From: Bernardetiaceae bacterium
GTDB taxonomy: Bacteria > Bacteroidota > Bacteroidia > Cytophagales > Thermoflexibacteraceae
Length of the DNA stretch: 64,000 nucleotides
Assembly: GCA_025056255.1 (NCBI GenBank)
Contig: JANWVT010000002.1
Coordinates: 1 to 64,000 of the forward strand
Direction: 5' to 3'
Positions 7,162-15,981 of this stretch are shown piece by piece (the first letter of the stretch is position 1; each line of letters starts with the position of its first letter). Made by a program: the position numbers and the translations under genes. The notes beneath the pieces are model-generated. The model ran no database searches. It was not told the origin of the DNA and saw only the letters and a program-made list of their open reading frames with translations.

Positions 7162-7689
7162 ATGATTCCATCCCGCATTTATCTGGTAGGAATGCCCGGT
7201 TGTGGCAAAACCACCTTAGGAAAATTGTTGGCAAGCCGTATGGCATACCATTTTGTAGATTTGGATGAGCTAATTGCCGAACAAGAACAAATGAGCATTG
7301 CCGACCTTTTCGCTCAAAAAGGTGAGCCCTACTTTAGGGAAAAGGAAAAAGAAGCCCTGCACCGCACCTTTAAAATGACGCGCACGGTAGTTGCTACTGG
7401 CGGAGGAACACCTTGCTTTTACGACAACATGGAACAAATTAACAAACACGGATTGGCTGTTTTTATCAATATCCCACTTTCCATTATTGCCGGCAGAATA
7501 GAGCGCCAACAGCAGCAGCGACCTTTGCTTACTGCACAAAGTGTAGAAGATATTCTTACCCAGCTCAAAGAATTGTATCAGCAACGATTTCCTTATTACG
7601 ACCAAGCAGAAGTGGCTGTTAGCGGCACCGAGTTAAATGCCGACTATATTTACAACAAAATACACCAATACATTTCTGCCAATCAATAG
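7162..7689 (+). CDS. aroK: Shikimate kinase
   Basis: The 175-aa P-loop kinase phosphorylates shikimate at O3 with ATP in chorismate synthesis. It has Walker A GMPGCGKTT (residues about 10-18), the shikimate-binding DLDELI, the FREKEKEAL segment with the conserved Arg and Glu, the GGG triplet (VVATGGGTP) and an Arg-rich lid region (RIERQQQQRPLL). Length is typical. It is transcribed divergently from the MFS-surE operon; 471 bp downstream of it lie the metY leader elements. Confidence 0.96.
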   Translation: MIPSRIYLVGMPGCGKTTLGKLLASRMAYHFVDLDELIAEQEQMSIADLFAQKGEPYFREKEKEALHRTFKMTRTVVATGGGTPCFYDNMEQINKHGLAVFINIPLSIIAGRIERQQQQRPLLTAQSVEDILTQLKELYQQRFPYYDQAEVAVSGTELNADYIYNKIHQYISANQ

Positions 7690-7729
7690 CCCTTGATTTA
7701 TAATTTTTTGCAAAAAAAAAGCCAGTAAA

Positions 7730-7761
7730 TTTGGAATTGACAAAAGTAGTTTATTTATTTG
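7730..7761 (+). promoter_or_regulatory. Candidate promoter of the metY leader
   Basis: TTTG at 7730-7733 and TTG at 7737-7739 precede TATTTATTTG at 7752-7761, a near match to the Bacteroidota TTTG-N19-TAnnTTTG promoter, with the -7 half stretched by 2 nt. Transcription would start near 7768, before the riboswitch and including the possible anti-P1 strand at 7771-7778. Confidence 0.35.
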
Positions 7762-7785
7762 CAATATCAGTCAATTGCAAAAGCA

Positions 7786-7896
7786 GCAATTGATTTATAA
7801 AGAAAGGGGGAGAGATTAGGCTCTGTGAACCCTTAGCAACCTGAGCTATTCAAGGTGCTAATTCCTAACCCATAAAGGGAAATATAAATTGATTGC
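7786..7896 (+). promoter_or_regulatory. SAM riboswitch (SAM-I/S-box family)
   Basis: The conserved core is recognisable: gagattaggctctgtgaac, then cttaGCAACC, then AAGGTGCTAATTCC. The P1 helix is complete: 7786-7799 pairs with 7883-7896 over 14 bp with two G-U wobbles. The element lies upstream of metY and ends 4 nt before the ATG of a 50-codon leader ORF. SAM binding should stabilise P1 and so occupy the bases just upstream of that ATG, suggesting control of translation initiation rather than a terminator, since I find no U-tailed hairpin. An upstream segment can compete for the 5' P1 strand (see findings). Confidence 0.9.
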
Positions 7897-7900
7897 TATT

Positions 7901-8053
7901 ATGAACACACAAAACATTCTCATTGGTTTTTTAGCTGCATTTTTCCACACCTTTGGCACTTTAAGCTGCCGTTTTTCCACTTGTTCCTACACTTTGCTAA
8001 TTGCTCCAATGGCAAGCATATTGGCGCGAATGCGCTGTTGTTGCTGTTGTTAA
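7901..8053 (+). CDS. Poly-cysteine leader peptide upstream of metY
   Basis: This is a 50-codon ORF from ATG 7901 to TAA 8051-8053. It starts MNTQNILIGFLAAFF and ends MASILARMRCCCCC, with five consecutive Cys codons (TGT TGT TGC TGT TGT) directly before the stop; 7 of 50 residues are Cys. It begins 4 nt after the SAM riboswitch and ends 108 nt before metY. An internal ATG at 8009 would give only the last 14 residues. A Cys run at the end of a small ORF ahead of a sulfur-assimilation gene is what a ribosome-mediated cysteine sensor looks like; Cys-run upstream ORFs of this kind are known in mycobacteria. Regulation is inferred: no clear terminator/antiterminator pair is visible between 8053 and 8162. 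Confidence 0.75.
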   Translation: MNTQNILIGFLAAFFHTFGTLSCRFSTCSYTLLIAPMASILARMRCCCCC

Positions 8054-8086
8054 TTTGCTGACTACGTATTGCTTTTTCGCTGTTAG

Positions 8087-9484
<1,398 letters not shown>

Positions 9485-9509
9485 CATTTTCGTAGTAATG
9501 CAAAGGCGG

Positions 9510-9553
9510 GGGCACCCCAAACTGTGGATAAGGCAGGTGCCCTCTTTGCCTGC
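9510..9553 (+). repeat. Overlapping inverted repeats between metY and metX
   Basis: GGGCACC (9510-9516) pairs with GGTGCCC (9536-9542). GCAGG (9533-9537) can pair with CCTGC (9549-9553). The two hairpins share bases and exclude each other. No U-run follows. They may tune expression of metX relative to metY, or be chance. Confidence 0.35.
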
Positions 9554-9574
9554 GCATGGAAACTTAATCAATAT

Positions 9575-10624
9575 ATGAACACCCAATCACCCAGCTATAT
9601 TTTCAGATGGCAACATCCCTTTTCCTTGGAACAAGGTACTGTATTGCCTGAGCTGCAAATTGCTTACACTACCTTAGGAACACTTAACACGAATGCCGAT
9701 AATGTAGTGTGGGTATGCCATGCACTTACTGGAAATGCGGATGCAGCCAGTTGGTGGTCTGGTTTAATTGGTCAAGGATGCTTTTTTGACCCTAAGCAAT
9801 ACTTTATTGTTTGTGCCAATGTGATTGGTTCTTGCTATGGCAGCACGGGCCCGCTTACAGTGAATCCGCTGACTGGGAGCCATTACTATGCCGACTTCCC
9901 TGAAGTAACCATTCGCGACATGGTTCGTGCGCACGAGCTATTGCGCAAACACCTGAATATCAAAAAAATACATACTTGCATAGGAGGGTCTTTGGGCGGG
10001 CAACAAGCCTTAGAGTGGGCTATTATGAACCCTTCCCTCATTGAGCACTTGGTTATTATGGCATCCAACGCGCAACACTCTCCTTGGGGCATTGCCTTTA
10101 ACGAAGCCCAACGAATGGCTATCTACGCCGACCCTACTTGGTGCGAACCTCGCCCCGATGCTGGCTTAAATGGGCTAAAAGCTGCCCGAGCCATGGCTCT
10201 GCTTTCATATCGCAATTATGAAGCCTACCAGCTACGACAGCAAGAAACAAGCCATGATAAGCTAACCGGCTTTAAAGCTGCCAGTTATGTACAATATCAA
10301 GGAGAAAAGCTCACCAAGCGATTCAATGCCATTGCCTACGTGCGCTTGTCACAAGCCATGGACAGCCACAACATAGCACGCGGTCGTGGCGAGGTGCCCG
10401 AAGTGTTGGCAAGCATCTGCGCACAAACCTTAGTGATAGGTATCTCGTCCGATATACTATTCCCTACTATCGAGCAGAAACTCATTGCCCAACATATCCC
10501 CGGTGCTACTTATCAGGAAATTGACTCTGTTTTTGGGCATGATGGTTTTTTGGTAGAATATGAACAAATTGCAGCCGCATTAAAACTATTCTATCAATCA
10601 AATGCCCTGAGGGTAGCAGCTTAG
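9575..10624 (+). CDS. metX: Homoserine O-acetyltransferase
   Basis: The 349-aa alpha/beta hydrolase transfers acetyl from acetyl-CoA to homoserine, providing the MetY substrate. The nucleophile elbow is GGSLGGQQALEW (Ser). The oxyanion-region motif is CHALTGNADAASWW, and the catalytic Asp and His lie in ISSDILFPT and FGHDGFLVEY. I chose ATG 9575 (MNTQSPSYIF); an upstream in-frame start at 9524 would run through the hairpin region. It lies 90 bp after metY on the same strand, so the pair probably shares the SAM/Cys-controlled leader. Confidence 0.95.
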   Translation: MNTQSPSYIFRWQHPFSLEQGTVLPELQIAYTTLGTLNTNADNVVWVCHALTGNADAASWWSGLIGQGCFFDPKQYFIVCANVIGSCYGSTGPLTVNPLTGSHYYADFPEVTIRDMVRAHELLRKHLNIKKIHTCIGGSLGGQQALEWAIMNPSLIEHLVIMASNAQHSPWGIAFNEAQRMAIYADPTWCEPRPDAGLNGLKAARAMALLSYRNYEAYQLRQQETSHDKLTGFKAASYVQYQGEKLTKRFNAIAYVRLSQAMDSHNIARGRGEVPEVLASICAQTLVIGISSDILFPTIEQKLIAQHIPGATYQEIDSVFGHDGFLVEYEQIAAALKLFYQSNALRVAA

Positions 10625-10626
10625 AT

Positions 10627-11040
10627 ATGTGTCAGAAATGTTGGTTGTTTTGTTTACTTGTATGGACATCTGCAGTTGTCAATGCTCAAACCGAAAAGGT
10701 TACCTTTATTTCATACGATGGCGCCCTTATAGCCGGGTATGTTAACAACGGTGCATTCTTGAATTGTACTGGTCCTAATATAAGCATAGTAAGGAACCAT
10801 ACACGGCTACTTTTAGGGATGTTGCCTTCACTGCGTTTCAAGCAAGACCATTCAAATCCGCATAATGCCTTTGTAACGCCTGCCTTAGGGGTAGGCTTAA
10901 CATTTTGTTATAAAGCTTTAGCATTGCAGTTGCCAGCGTACTACAATGCTAAAACCGCGACTGCCAGCGGACAATGGCACTTAGGTATAGGTATTGGACT
11001 GAGAATGAGCCATTTCAACCGCCGCAACCCTAAACCTTAG
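10627..11040 (+). CDS. Small exported protein of unknown function, downstream of metX
   Basis: The 137-aa protein has a signal peptide (MCQKCWLFCLLVWTSAVVNA, cleavage before QTEK) and a short beta-rich body with alternating hydrophobic strands (LLLGMLPSLRF, FVTPALGVGLTFCYKALALQ, WHLGIGIGLRM). This looks like a fragment-size outer-membrane barrel or a small porin-like protein. It begins 2 nt after the metX stop, so it is probably translated with metX. Its last 4 nt overlap the end of the convergent MFS gene. I do not recognise the family; the methionine link is by position only. Confidence 0.65.
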   Translation: MCQKCWLFCLLVWTSAVVNAQTEKVTFISYDGALIAGYVNNGAFLNCTGPNISIVRNHTRLLLGMLPSLRFKQDHSNPHNAFVTPALGVGLTFCYKALALQLPAYYNAKTATASGQWHLGIGIGLRMSHFNRRNPKP

Positions 11041-12263
11041 GAGTGTGCCATAGCGGGCTTTTTGTTGCGCATCAGGAAAAACAAAAATCCAAATGCTGCT
11101 ATCAGAATGGTTGGTATAATGGCAATGTTGGCTAGTGTTGCCTGCCCAGCTGCAAGCTCAGCCACTTCTTGGGCTACGCCTTGAGCAAGCACTTTTTCAC
11201 GGTTAGAGTCTAACCAATTGCCAATAATAGGCTGGAAAATAGAGGCACCAAACATGCCTGCTCCTCCCATTAGCGACATTCCCAGTGCTCCTGTTTTAGG
11301 CATGTATTCGGCTACAAATGAAATCATGTTAGGCCAGAAGTAACATACCCCAACTGCAAAAAGCACTGCATACACATACACCATGGCACCTGTAGCAGAG
11401 CTCATCAAATAGATGGATATGGCCGAAATAATGGCAGACGCTAACAATACACCTGTGATGTTGAGGCGATGTACAATAGGTCCGGCAAAGAACCTACCAA
11501 CAGCCATTAGCCCAGTTACTAATGCCAACACTAACAAAGGCTCTGCTCCTGAGTTACCCAAAATTCGCTCTACCCACTGCTGAGTGCCTAACTCGGTAGT
11601 AGCCGTCATGGTCATGCAAACCATCATGAACCAAAACAAAGGCGAGGTGAAAATGGTGCGGAAGTTTTCTGCATTGGAAGAAGAGATGCTGCCGCCACTC
11701 TGCTCAGGAAACGGCTGCCCAAAAAACAAGAACCCATAAATGAGCGTAGGCAAATACATGGCTGCAATTTTCACTTGCCAAGGCATTCCCATTTGCGTAA
11801 GCACAAAGGCTATCAACGACCCAATCACAATGCCCCCGGGGAACCATACGTGAAAGCGGTTGAGCATGGTAGTTTTGTTTTCATCGTACATGTTGGCAAT
11901 CAGGGGGTTAAAAGCAGCTTCTACCATACCGTTGGCAAAGCCAATCAAGAAAGTAGAGAGAAACAGCGGCCAGAAGCTATTGGAAAGCAGGGTAAAAGTG
12001 ATGCCCAGCATGTGCCCAAAAAATGCGATAAAGCCAAGTTTTTTAGGTCCTAAACTGTTGTACAGGGGTCCGCCTATCATAGTGGCTATAGGAAAGCCTA
12101 AAAAGGCCATTTGGTTAATCCAACCTTTTTCCGTATCGGAAAGACCAAGCGTTACAGTCAGGTCGTTCATGATGCCAGCACGAATAGCGAAAGCCATAGC
12201 CGTGGTGATGAGCGCCAAACAACTTGCAACAAACAAGCGGCTTTTGTTGATGTTTCGATTCAT
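11037..12263 (-). CDS. Major facilitator superfamily permease
   Basis: The 408-aa protein has 12 predicted helices. It starts MNRNINKSRLFVASC and has the helix 2-3 region GGPLYNSLGPKKLGFIAF (MFS G-x3-D/N-x2-G-x-K-like loop), a central cytoplasmic loop near residues 185-215 (PEQSGGSISSSNAENF) and GLMAVGRFFAGPIVHR in the second half. It resembles sugar or organic-acid permeases of Bacteroidota, but the substrate is not evident. I chose ATG 12263; the frame extends to a GTG at 12296. It is convergent with the metX operon, overlapping by 4 nt. Confidence 0.85.
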   Translation of the reverse strand: MNRNINKSRLFVASCLALITTAMAFAIRAGIMNDLTVTLGLSDTEKGWINQMAFLGFPIATMIGGPLYNSLGPKKLGFIAFFGHMLGITFTLLSNSFWPLFLSTFLIGFANGMVEAAFNPLIANMYDENKTTMLNRFHVWFPGGIVIGSLIAFVLTQMGMPWQVKIAAMYLPTLIYGFLFFGQPFPEQSGGSISSSNAENFRTIFTSPLFWFMMVCMTMTATTELGTQQWVERILGNSGAEPLLVLALVTGLMAVGRFFAGPIVHRLNITGVLLASAIISAISIYLMSSATGAMVYVYAVLFAVGVCYFWPNMISFVAEYMPKTGALGMSLMGGAGMFGASIFQPIIGNWLDSNREKVLAQGVAQEVAELAAGQATLANIAIIPTILIAAFGFLFFLMRNKKPAMAHS

Positions 12264-12344
12264 ATTTACTAGAGTTTTAGGTGAGAGGGTTTTCACGGAA
12301 AGATAATTTTTTTTTTGCTTGGCTAATCAGACAAGCCAAGAAAT

Positions 12345-13484
12345 TTAGGGATTGTAGTCAATGGGCAAGCGTTCAGCTATGCGTTGATACTCCCAGTATC
12401 CGTACACTTCTACTGTGAGGGGGTTGTAAAAATAGCCAAGCCGGTTAAACATAACTCGCTCACTTCTGGAAGCTAGCCAAGAAGCCCGAAAGCGCTCGGG
12501 TAGGCGTTGGATACGCGTCATGCGGTTCACAAACCGACGGTATGCCATGTCTTCACCTGCTCCGTAGTAGTTAATTTGCATCTGGTCGCGCGCAAAAACA
12601 AAACTAAACTCATACGGCGACTCAGTGGGCTGTATAACAGAAGTAGGTGACTGTGCAACCTTACTAGCAGGCTCTTGGGTATGGTAAAAATATTCTGTTC
12701 CGCGCAAGCGAAAAACTTTAAAGAGCGAATCGTTTTCGGCAGTTGCTAAGCAGCGCAAAAATTGCATCAGTGAGCCCCTGTAAGCCACTTGCCTATTTTT
12801 GCGCCATTTTTCGGCAATGTGAGGGTCAATGGTGGCAATAGGTTCAAAAAAAAGACATCCGTCGAAAACAGCTACTTGTCCGGCAACTGCCATCTGCTCT
12901 AAGTAGCACCTTATTCTGTAGCCAAGTGCCATGTTTTCTATTAGCAGCAAATCGTTGGCAAGAGCGCGCCATTCCTTAGAATTAGTGTATTCAAAATAAA
13001 TGACCCACGGATTCAGTATGCGCACTTCGCTTGCCCAATCCGATGTTCCGAGAAAATGCGCTTTGAATTTGTGATAGAAAAAATTCCATTCTTTATATTT
13101 GGTTCGCGCCAGCATTTCTTCAAGTGACTTAGGGCGAAGCGGAAGCAAGCATATGGTATCTGTTAAAGCAGGCTCTTTGGTACCGTCGGCAATGATGCGG
13201 CGTGGCAAATAGCCAGTAGCTGACACTACAATTTCATGCCTACCCATCGGTACGCCACTGAGTCGGTAGGCACCACTCCGCAAACTAACTGTGTCGAGCG
13301 TGGTGTTATTGACAAAAATCCACGCTGCTTGTACAGGGCGTTTGGTAAGGCTGTCTACAACTACCCCCTTGATGAGAAAATGGGCAGGTAAGCAGAGGCT
13401 GTCGGATACTAACGCATGATGTGCCCGCAAACAACAGGGCAGGCAGCAAATTACAAACAAGCACCTGATAAATGAAGCGCTCAT
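12345..13484 (-). CDS. Exported carboxypeptidase-like regulatory-domain protein
   Basis: The 379-aa protein has a signal peptide (LFVICCLPCCLRA), then a carboxypeptidase-regulatory-like Ig fold at about residues 35-105 (IKGVVVDSLTKRPVQAAWIF ... SGVPMGRHEIVVSATGY), followed by a 270-aa region rich in Trp, Tyr and Arg. This domain is usual on TonB-dependent receptors and surface proteins of the phylum, but no plug or barrel is attached here. The start codon overlaps the mutL stop by 4 nt, so it is cotranslated with mutL, although a functional link is not obvious. Confidence 0.8.
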   Translation of the reverse strand: MSASFIRCLFVICCLPCCLRAHHALVSDSLCLPAHFLIKGVVVDSLTKRPVQAAWIFVNNTTLDTVSLRSGAYRLSGVPMGRHEIVVSATGYLPRRIIADGTKEPALTDTICLLPLRPKSLEEMLARTKYKEWNFFYHKFKAHFLGTSDWASEVRILNPWVIYFEYTNSKEWRALANDLLLIENMALGYRIRCYLEQMAVAGQVAVFDGCLFFEPIATIDPHIAEKWRKNRQVAYRGSLMQFLRCLATAENDSLFKVFRLRGTEYFYHTQEPASKVAQSPTSVIQPTESPYEFSFVFARDQMQINYYGAGEDMAYRRFVNRMTRIQRLPERFRASWLASRSERVMFNRLGYFYNPLTVEVYGYWEYQRIAERLPIDYNP

Positions 13485-15295
13485 ACCAAAAGACTGTCTA
13501 AGGTATCAAGGTTGATAATAGCAGTTGTTTTGCGTCCGTCGGGCGTGTAGTGGGGCTGCTGGCAAGCAAACAATCGGTTAATGAGCGCCTGCATAGCTTC
13601 TTCTGAATCAGGCAAAGCCATGCTAGCAGCTTGCCGCTTAGCAATAGCAGCAGCTACACTTTCATGTTTACCCAGTCGCAATTGGTCGGTATAAAACGAA
13701 GCTTGCTCTGCTAAGGTAGCCATCACCTCAGCCGGATTAATCTGTTGACAGCTTGCTGGAACAGTTTTGCACACCAGCCCATGATTGCCCTCAGTCTCTA
13801 TTTGGAAGCCAAGCCGTATTAGCTCGTCGGCAAAGGTAGCAATCTGTATCAGCGCTGCCGGCGCAAGTTCTATCTTTACGGGAAACAAGAGTGGTTGTGC
13901 AACTTCTGGGGTGTGCACTCCACACTTACTCAACTGCTCTTCGTAGCAGATGCGCTCATAGGCAGCGCGGATATCTAACACCATCAGCCCCGATTTTACT
14001 TGACTGAGCAAGTAGCGCCCATGTAAAAGCAACAGTCCGGGTTTGGGAGCCGTATCGGGGAAAAGTGCTAGTTTCTGCTCAGGATTAACTTGAGTTAAGC
14101 GGTCTGGATAACGATTGGACTGTTCCAAAGAGCGGTTAGGAGGCGGATAGAGTTGTTGCCAAGCAGAGGACTGAGTGGCTTTGTGCACATGAGACTGTAA
14201 AATTTTGTACTCTTGTGGAGAAAGTGGCGTATCGTCTTGTTGGTCGGTCATGCGTCCGGGCTGGTCGAAATTAGCATCTATTGTAAAATCAATAGCAGGG
14301 CTAAGGTGATGCACCCCTAAGGCTTGGCGCACGGCAGTCTGCACAAGGGCATACATGCTCCGCTCGTCTTCCAATTTCACCTCCGTTTTGGTAGGATGCA
14401 CGTTTACGTCTATACTGGCAGGGTCTACTGTGAGTTTGATAACGTAAAATGGGAAACTACTCTCGGGAATCAGCCGCTCAAATGCCGTCATGACGGCGTG
14501 GTGCAGGTAGGCATGCCGAACATAGCGATTGTTGATAAAAAAGAACTGCTCGCCACGCGTTTTGCGAGCCGTTTCAGGTTTTCCTATGTAGCCATACAAG
14601 GCAGCATGGCTCAACTCTTCGCGACATGGCAACAAGTTTTCTTTCCAAGTTTTTCCAAATAAAGCTACAATCCGCTGAGCTAAATTGCTTGCTTTCAGGT
14701 GCATTACTTCCGCATCGTTGTGCCAAAGGCTAAAACTGATTTCGGGGCGTGCCAATGCCATGCGTGTAAATTCCTCTACAATATGTTTCCACTCTACCTG
14801 ATTAGATTTGAGAAAGTTACGACGCGCGGGTACATTAAAAAACAGGTTTTTAACGCTTACTTGTGTGCCCGGCGGATGTGCACATGGCTGTTGGGAAAGC
14901 ACCTTAGAACCTTCAATAACAACGTGCGTGCCCAACGTATCGGTAGGGCGGCAGGTCTTCAAATCTACTTGCGCTACGGCAGCAATAGAAGCCATTGCCT
15001 CTCCACGAAACCCAAAACTGCGAATGTTAAACAGGTCTTCTACCCGACTAATTTTGGAGGTAGCGTGGCGCTCAAAGCACATGCGTGCATCGGTAGGGCT
15101 CATACCAATGCCATTATCGGTTACTTGAATGAGTGCTTTGCCTGCTTCTTTAACAACTAACTGAATGTAAGTAGCCCCTGCATCTACAGCATTTTCTAAT
15201 AACTCTTTCACCACAGAGGCTGGGCGTTGAACCACTTCGCCAGCAGCAATTTGATTGGCAAGGCTATCGGGCAAAAGGCGAATGAGGTCGGGCAT
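13481..15295 (-). CDS. mutL: DNA mismatch repair protein MutL
   Basis: The 604-aa protein has the GHKL ATPase N-terminal domain: VVKELLENAVDAGAT (motif I), VTDNGIGM (motif II), ATSKI and FGFRGEAMASI (motif III), and PARRNFLK. A linker at about residues 335-420 leads to the C-terminal dimerisation domain. The endonuclease motifs of Mlh1/Pms-type MutL are altered: the DQHA-x2-E-x4-E site reads DIRAAYERICYE and the CPHGRP site reads TPDGRK. It probably couples MutS to downstream factors; nicking activity is doubtful. The start codon is 18 nt after the upstream non-overlapping region, and the 3' end overlaps the next gene. Confidence 0.97.
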   Translation of the reverse strand: MPDLIRLLPDSLANQIAAGEVVQRPASVVKELLENAVDAGATYIQLVVKEAGKALIQVTDNGIGMSPTDARMCFERHATSKISRVEDLFNIRSFGFRGEAMASIAAVAQVDLKTCRPTDTLGTHVVIEGSKVLSQQPCAHPPGTQVSVKNLFFNVPARRNFLKSNQVEWKHIVEEFTRMALARPEISFSLWHNDAEVMHLKASNLAQRIVALFGKTWKENLLPCREELSHAALYGYIGKPETARKTRGEQFFFINNRYVRHAYLHHAVMTAFERLIPESSFPFYVIKLTVDPASIDVNVHPTKTEVKLEDERSMYALVQTAVRQALGVHHLSPAIDFTIDANFDQPGRMTDQQDDTPLSPQEYKILQSHVHKATQSSAWQQLYPPPNRSLEQSNRYPDRLTQVNPEQKLALFPDTAPKPGLLLLHGRYLLSQVKSGLMVLDIRAAYERICYEEQLSKCGVHTPEVAQPLLFPVKIELAPAALIQIATFADELIRLGFQIETEGNHGLVCKTVPASCQQINPAEVMATLAEQASFYTDQLRLGKHESVAAAIAKRQAASMALPDSEEAMQALINRLFACQQPHYTPDGRKTTAIINLDTLDSLLV

Positions 15296-15313
15296 GGAGC
15301 AAGATGCATCAAA

Positions 15314-15730
15314 TTATCCTTTTATTTGGCTGTCTTCATACTTAGAAGGACATTTCATCAGGATTTCGGAAGCTATAAATTGTCCGTCTTTCACACGCCC
15401 AATCACTACTACTTGCTCGGAGCGCTTGAAGTCTTGCATAGAGGGGGGCGGGTTGTAACATACAACGCGACGGATTTCGTTATTGTTATCTATCATGTTG
15501 AAGGCAAGGTAGTTGGGGTCGCGAACGGGGTCGTAATTGATTCCAACAACATCGCCAGAAGGAGTGCGTTCCAGCCTGCCTACCACGTGCACTTTGCTAT
15601 TGTCGCCCGCCTCAGCCATAGCAAAGGCTTCTTTAAAAGATACATATTGACTGGCATCGCCAGCAGAAGAAATAATCACACCAATGGCAATCGCGATAAC
15701 AATAATGCCAAATATATACGACTTTTTCAT
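15314..15730 (-). CDS. ccmE: Cytochrome c maturation heme chaperone CcmE, CxxxY type
   Basis: The 138-aa protein has one N-terminal membrane anchor (YIFGIIVIAIAIGVIISSA) and an OB-fold domain: HVVGRLERTP, NYLAFNMIDNNN, VVCYNPPPSMQDFKRSEQVV and VIGRVKDGQFIASEIL. The C-terminal heme-binding motif, usually HxxxY, reads CPSKY, so a Cys replaces the His as in the CxxxY variants known from some archaea and other bacteria. CcmE carries heme from CcmC to the CcmF/H ligation complex. Its start overlaps the upstream ccmD-like gene by 4 nt. Confidence 0.88.
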   Translation of the reverse strand: MKKSYIFGIIVIAIAIGVIISSAGDASQYVSFKEAFAMAEAGDNSKVHVVGRLERTPSGDVVGINYDPVRDPNYLAFNMIDNNNEIRRVVCYNPPPSMQDFKRSEQVVVIGRVKDGQFIASEILMKCPSKYEDSQIKG

Positions 15731-15972
15731 GGCTCCGACTTTTCAATTTTAGTGATTTTGCGGTCTAACATTATTAAGTAAACAAACATGCCAGCAAGCA
15801 CAGTTCCGAGCGTTCCAACCACTACGTAAATCTTTCCTTCTTTGCGAAAAGTATCGGCCATTTCTACAGTTGGGTTGCCGTAGTCTCTCTCAGTAATGGC
15901 AATTTTTTCCTGTGCCCTTACCCAAACACTTATACCACCCCAAAGGCACGCCGTTAATAGTAGCTTTTTCAT
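15727..15972 (-). CDS. ccmD: CcmD-like small membrane protein
   Basis: The 81-aa protein has a signal-like N-terminal helix (MKKLLLTACLWGGISVWVRAQ), a short polar section, and a second helix (IYVVVGTLGTVLAGMFVYLIML) followed by the charged tail DRKITKIEKSEP. CcmD proteins are small single-helix subunits that help release CcmE from CcmABC. Overlap with ccmE by 4 nt supports the call, since sequence conservation in this family is low. Confidence 0.72.
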   Translation of the reverse strand: MKKLLLTACLWGGISVWVRAQEKIAITERDYGNPTVEMADTFRKEGKIYVVVGTLGTVLAGMFVYLIMLDRKITKIEKSEP

Positions 15973-15981
15973 GTTGCAAAT

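Noticed and set aside
12318-12340. CTTGGCT/AGCCAAG inverted repeat after the carboxypeptidase-regulatory gene
   Set aside because: A 7-bp stem with an A-tract on the minus strand and no T-run after it in either direction does not look like a terminator.
15227-15781. 184-codon plus-strand frame over ccmE
   Set aside because: It lies antisense to ccmE and ccmD, with no recognisable domain.
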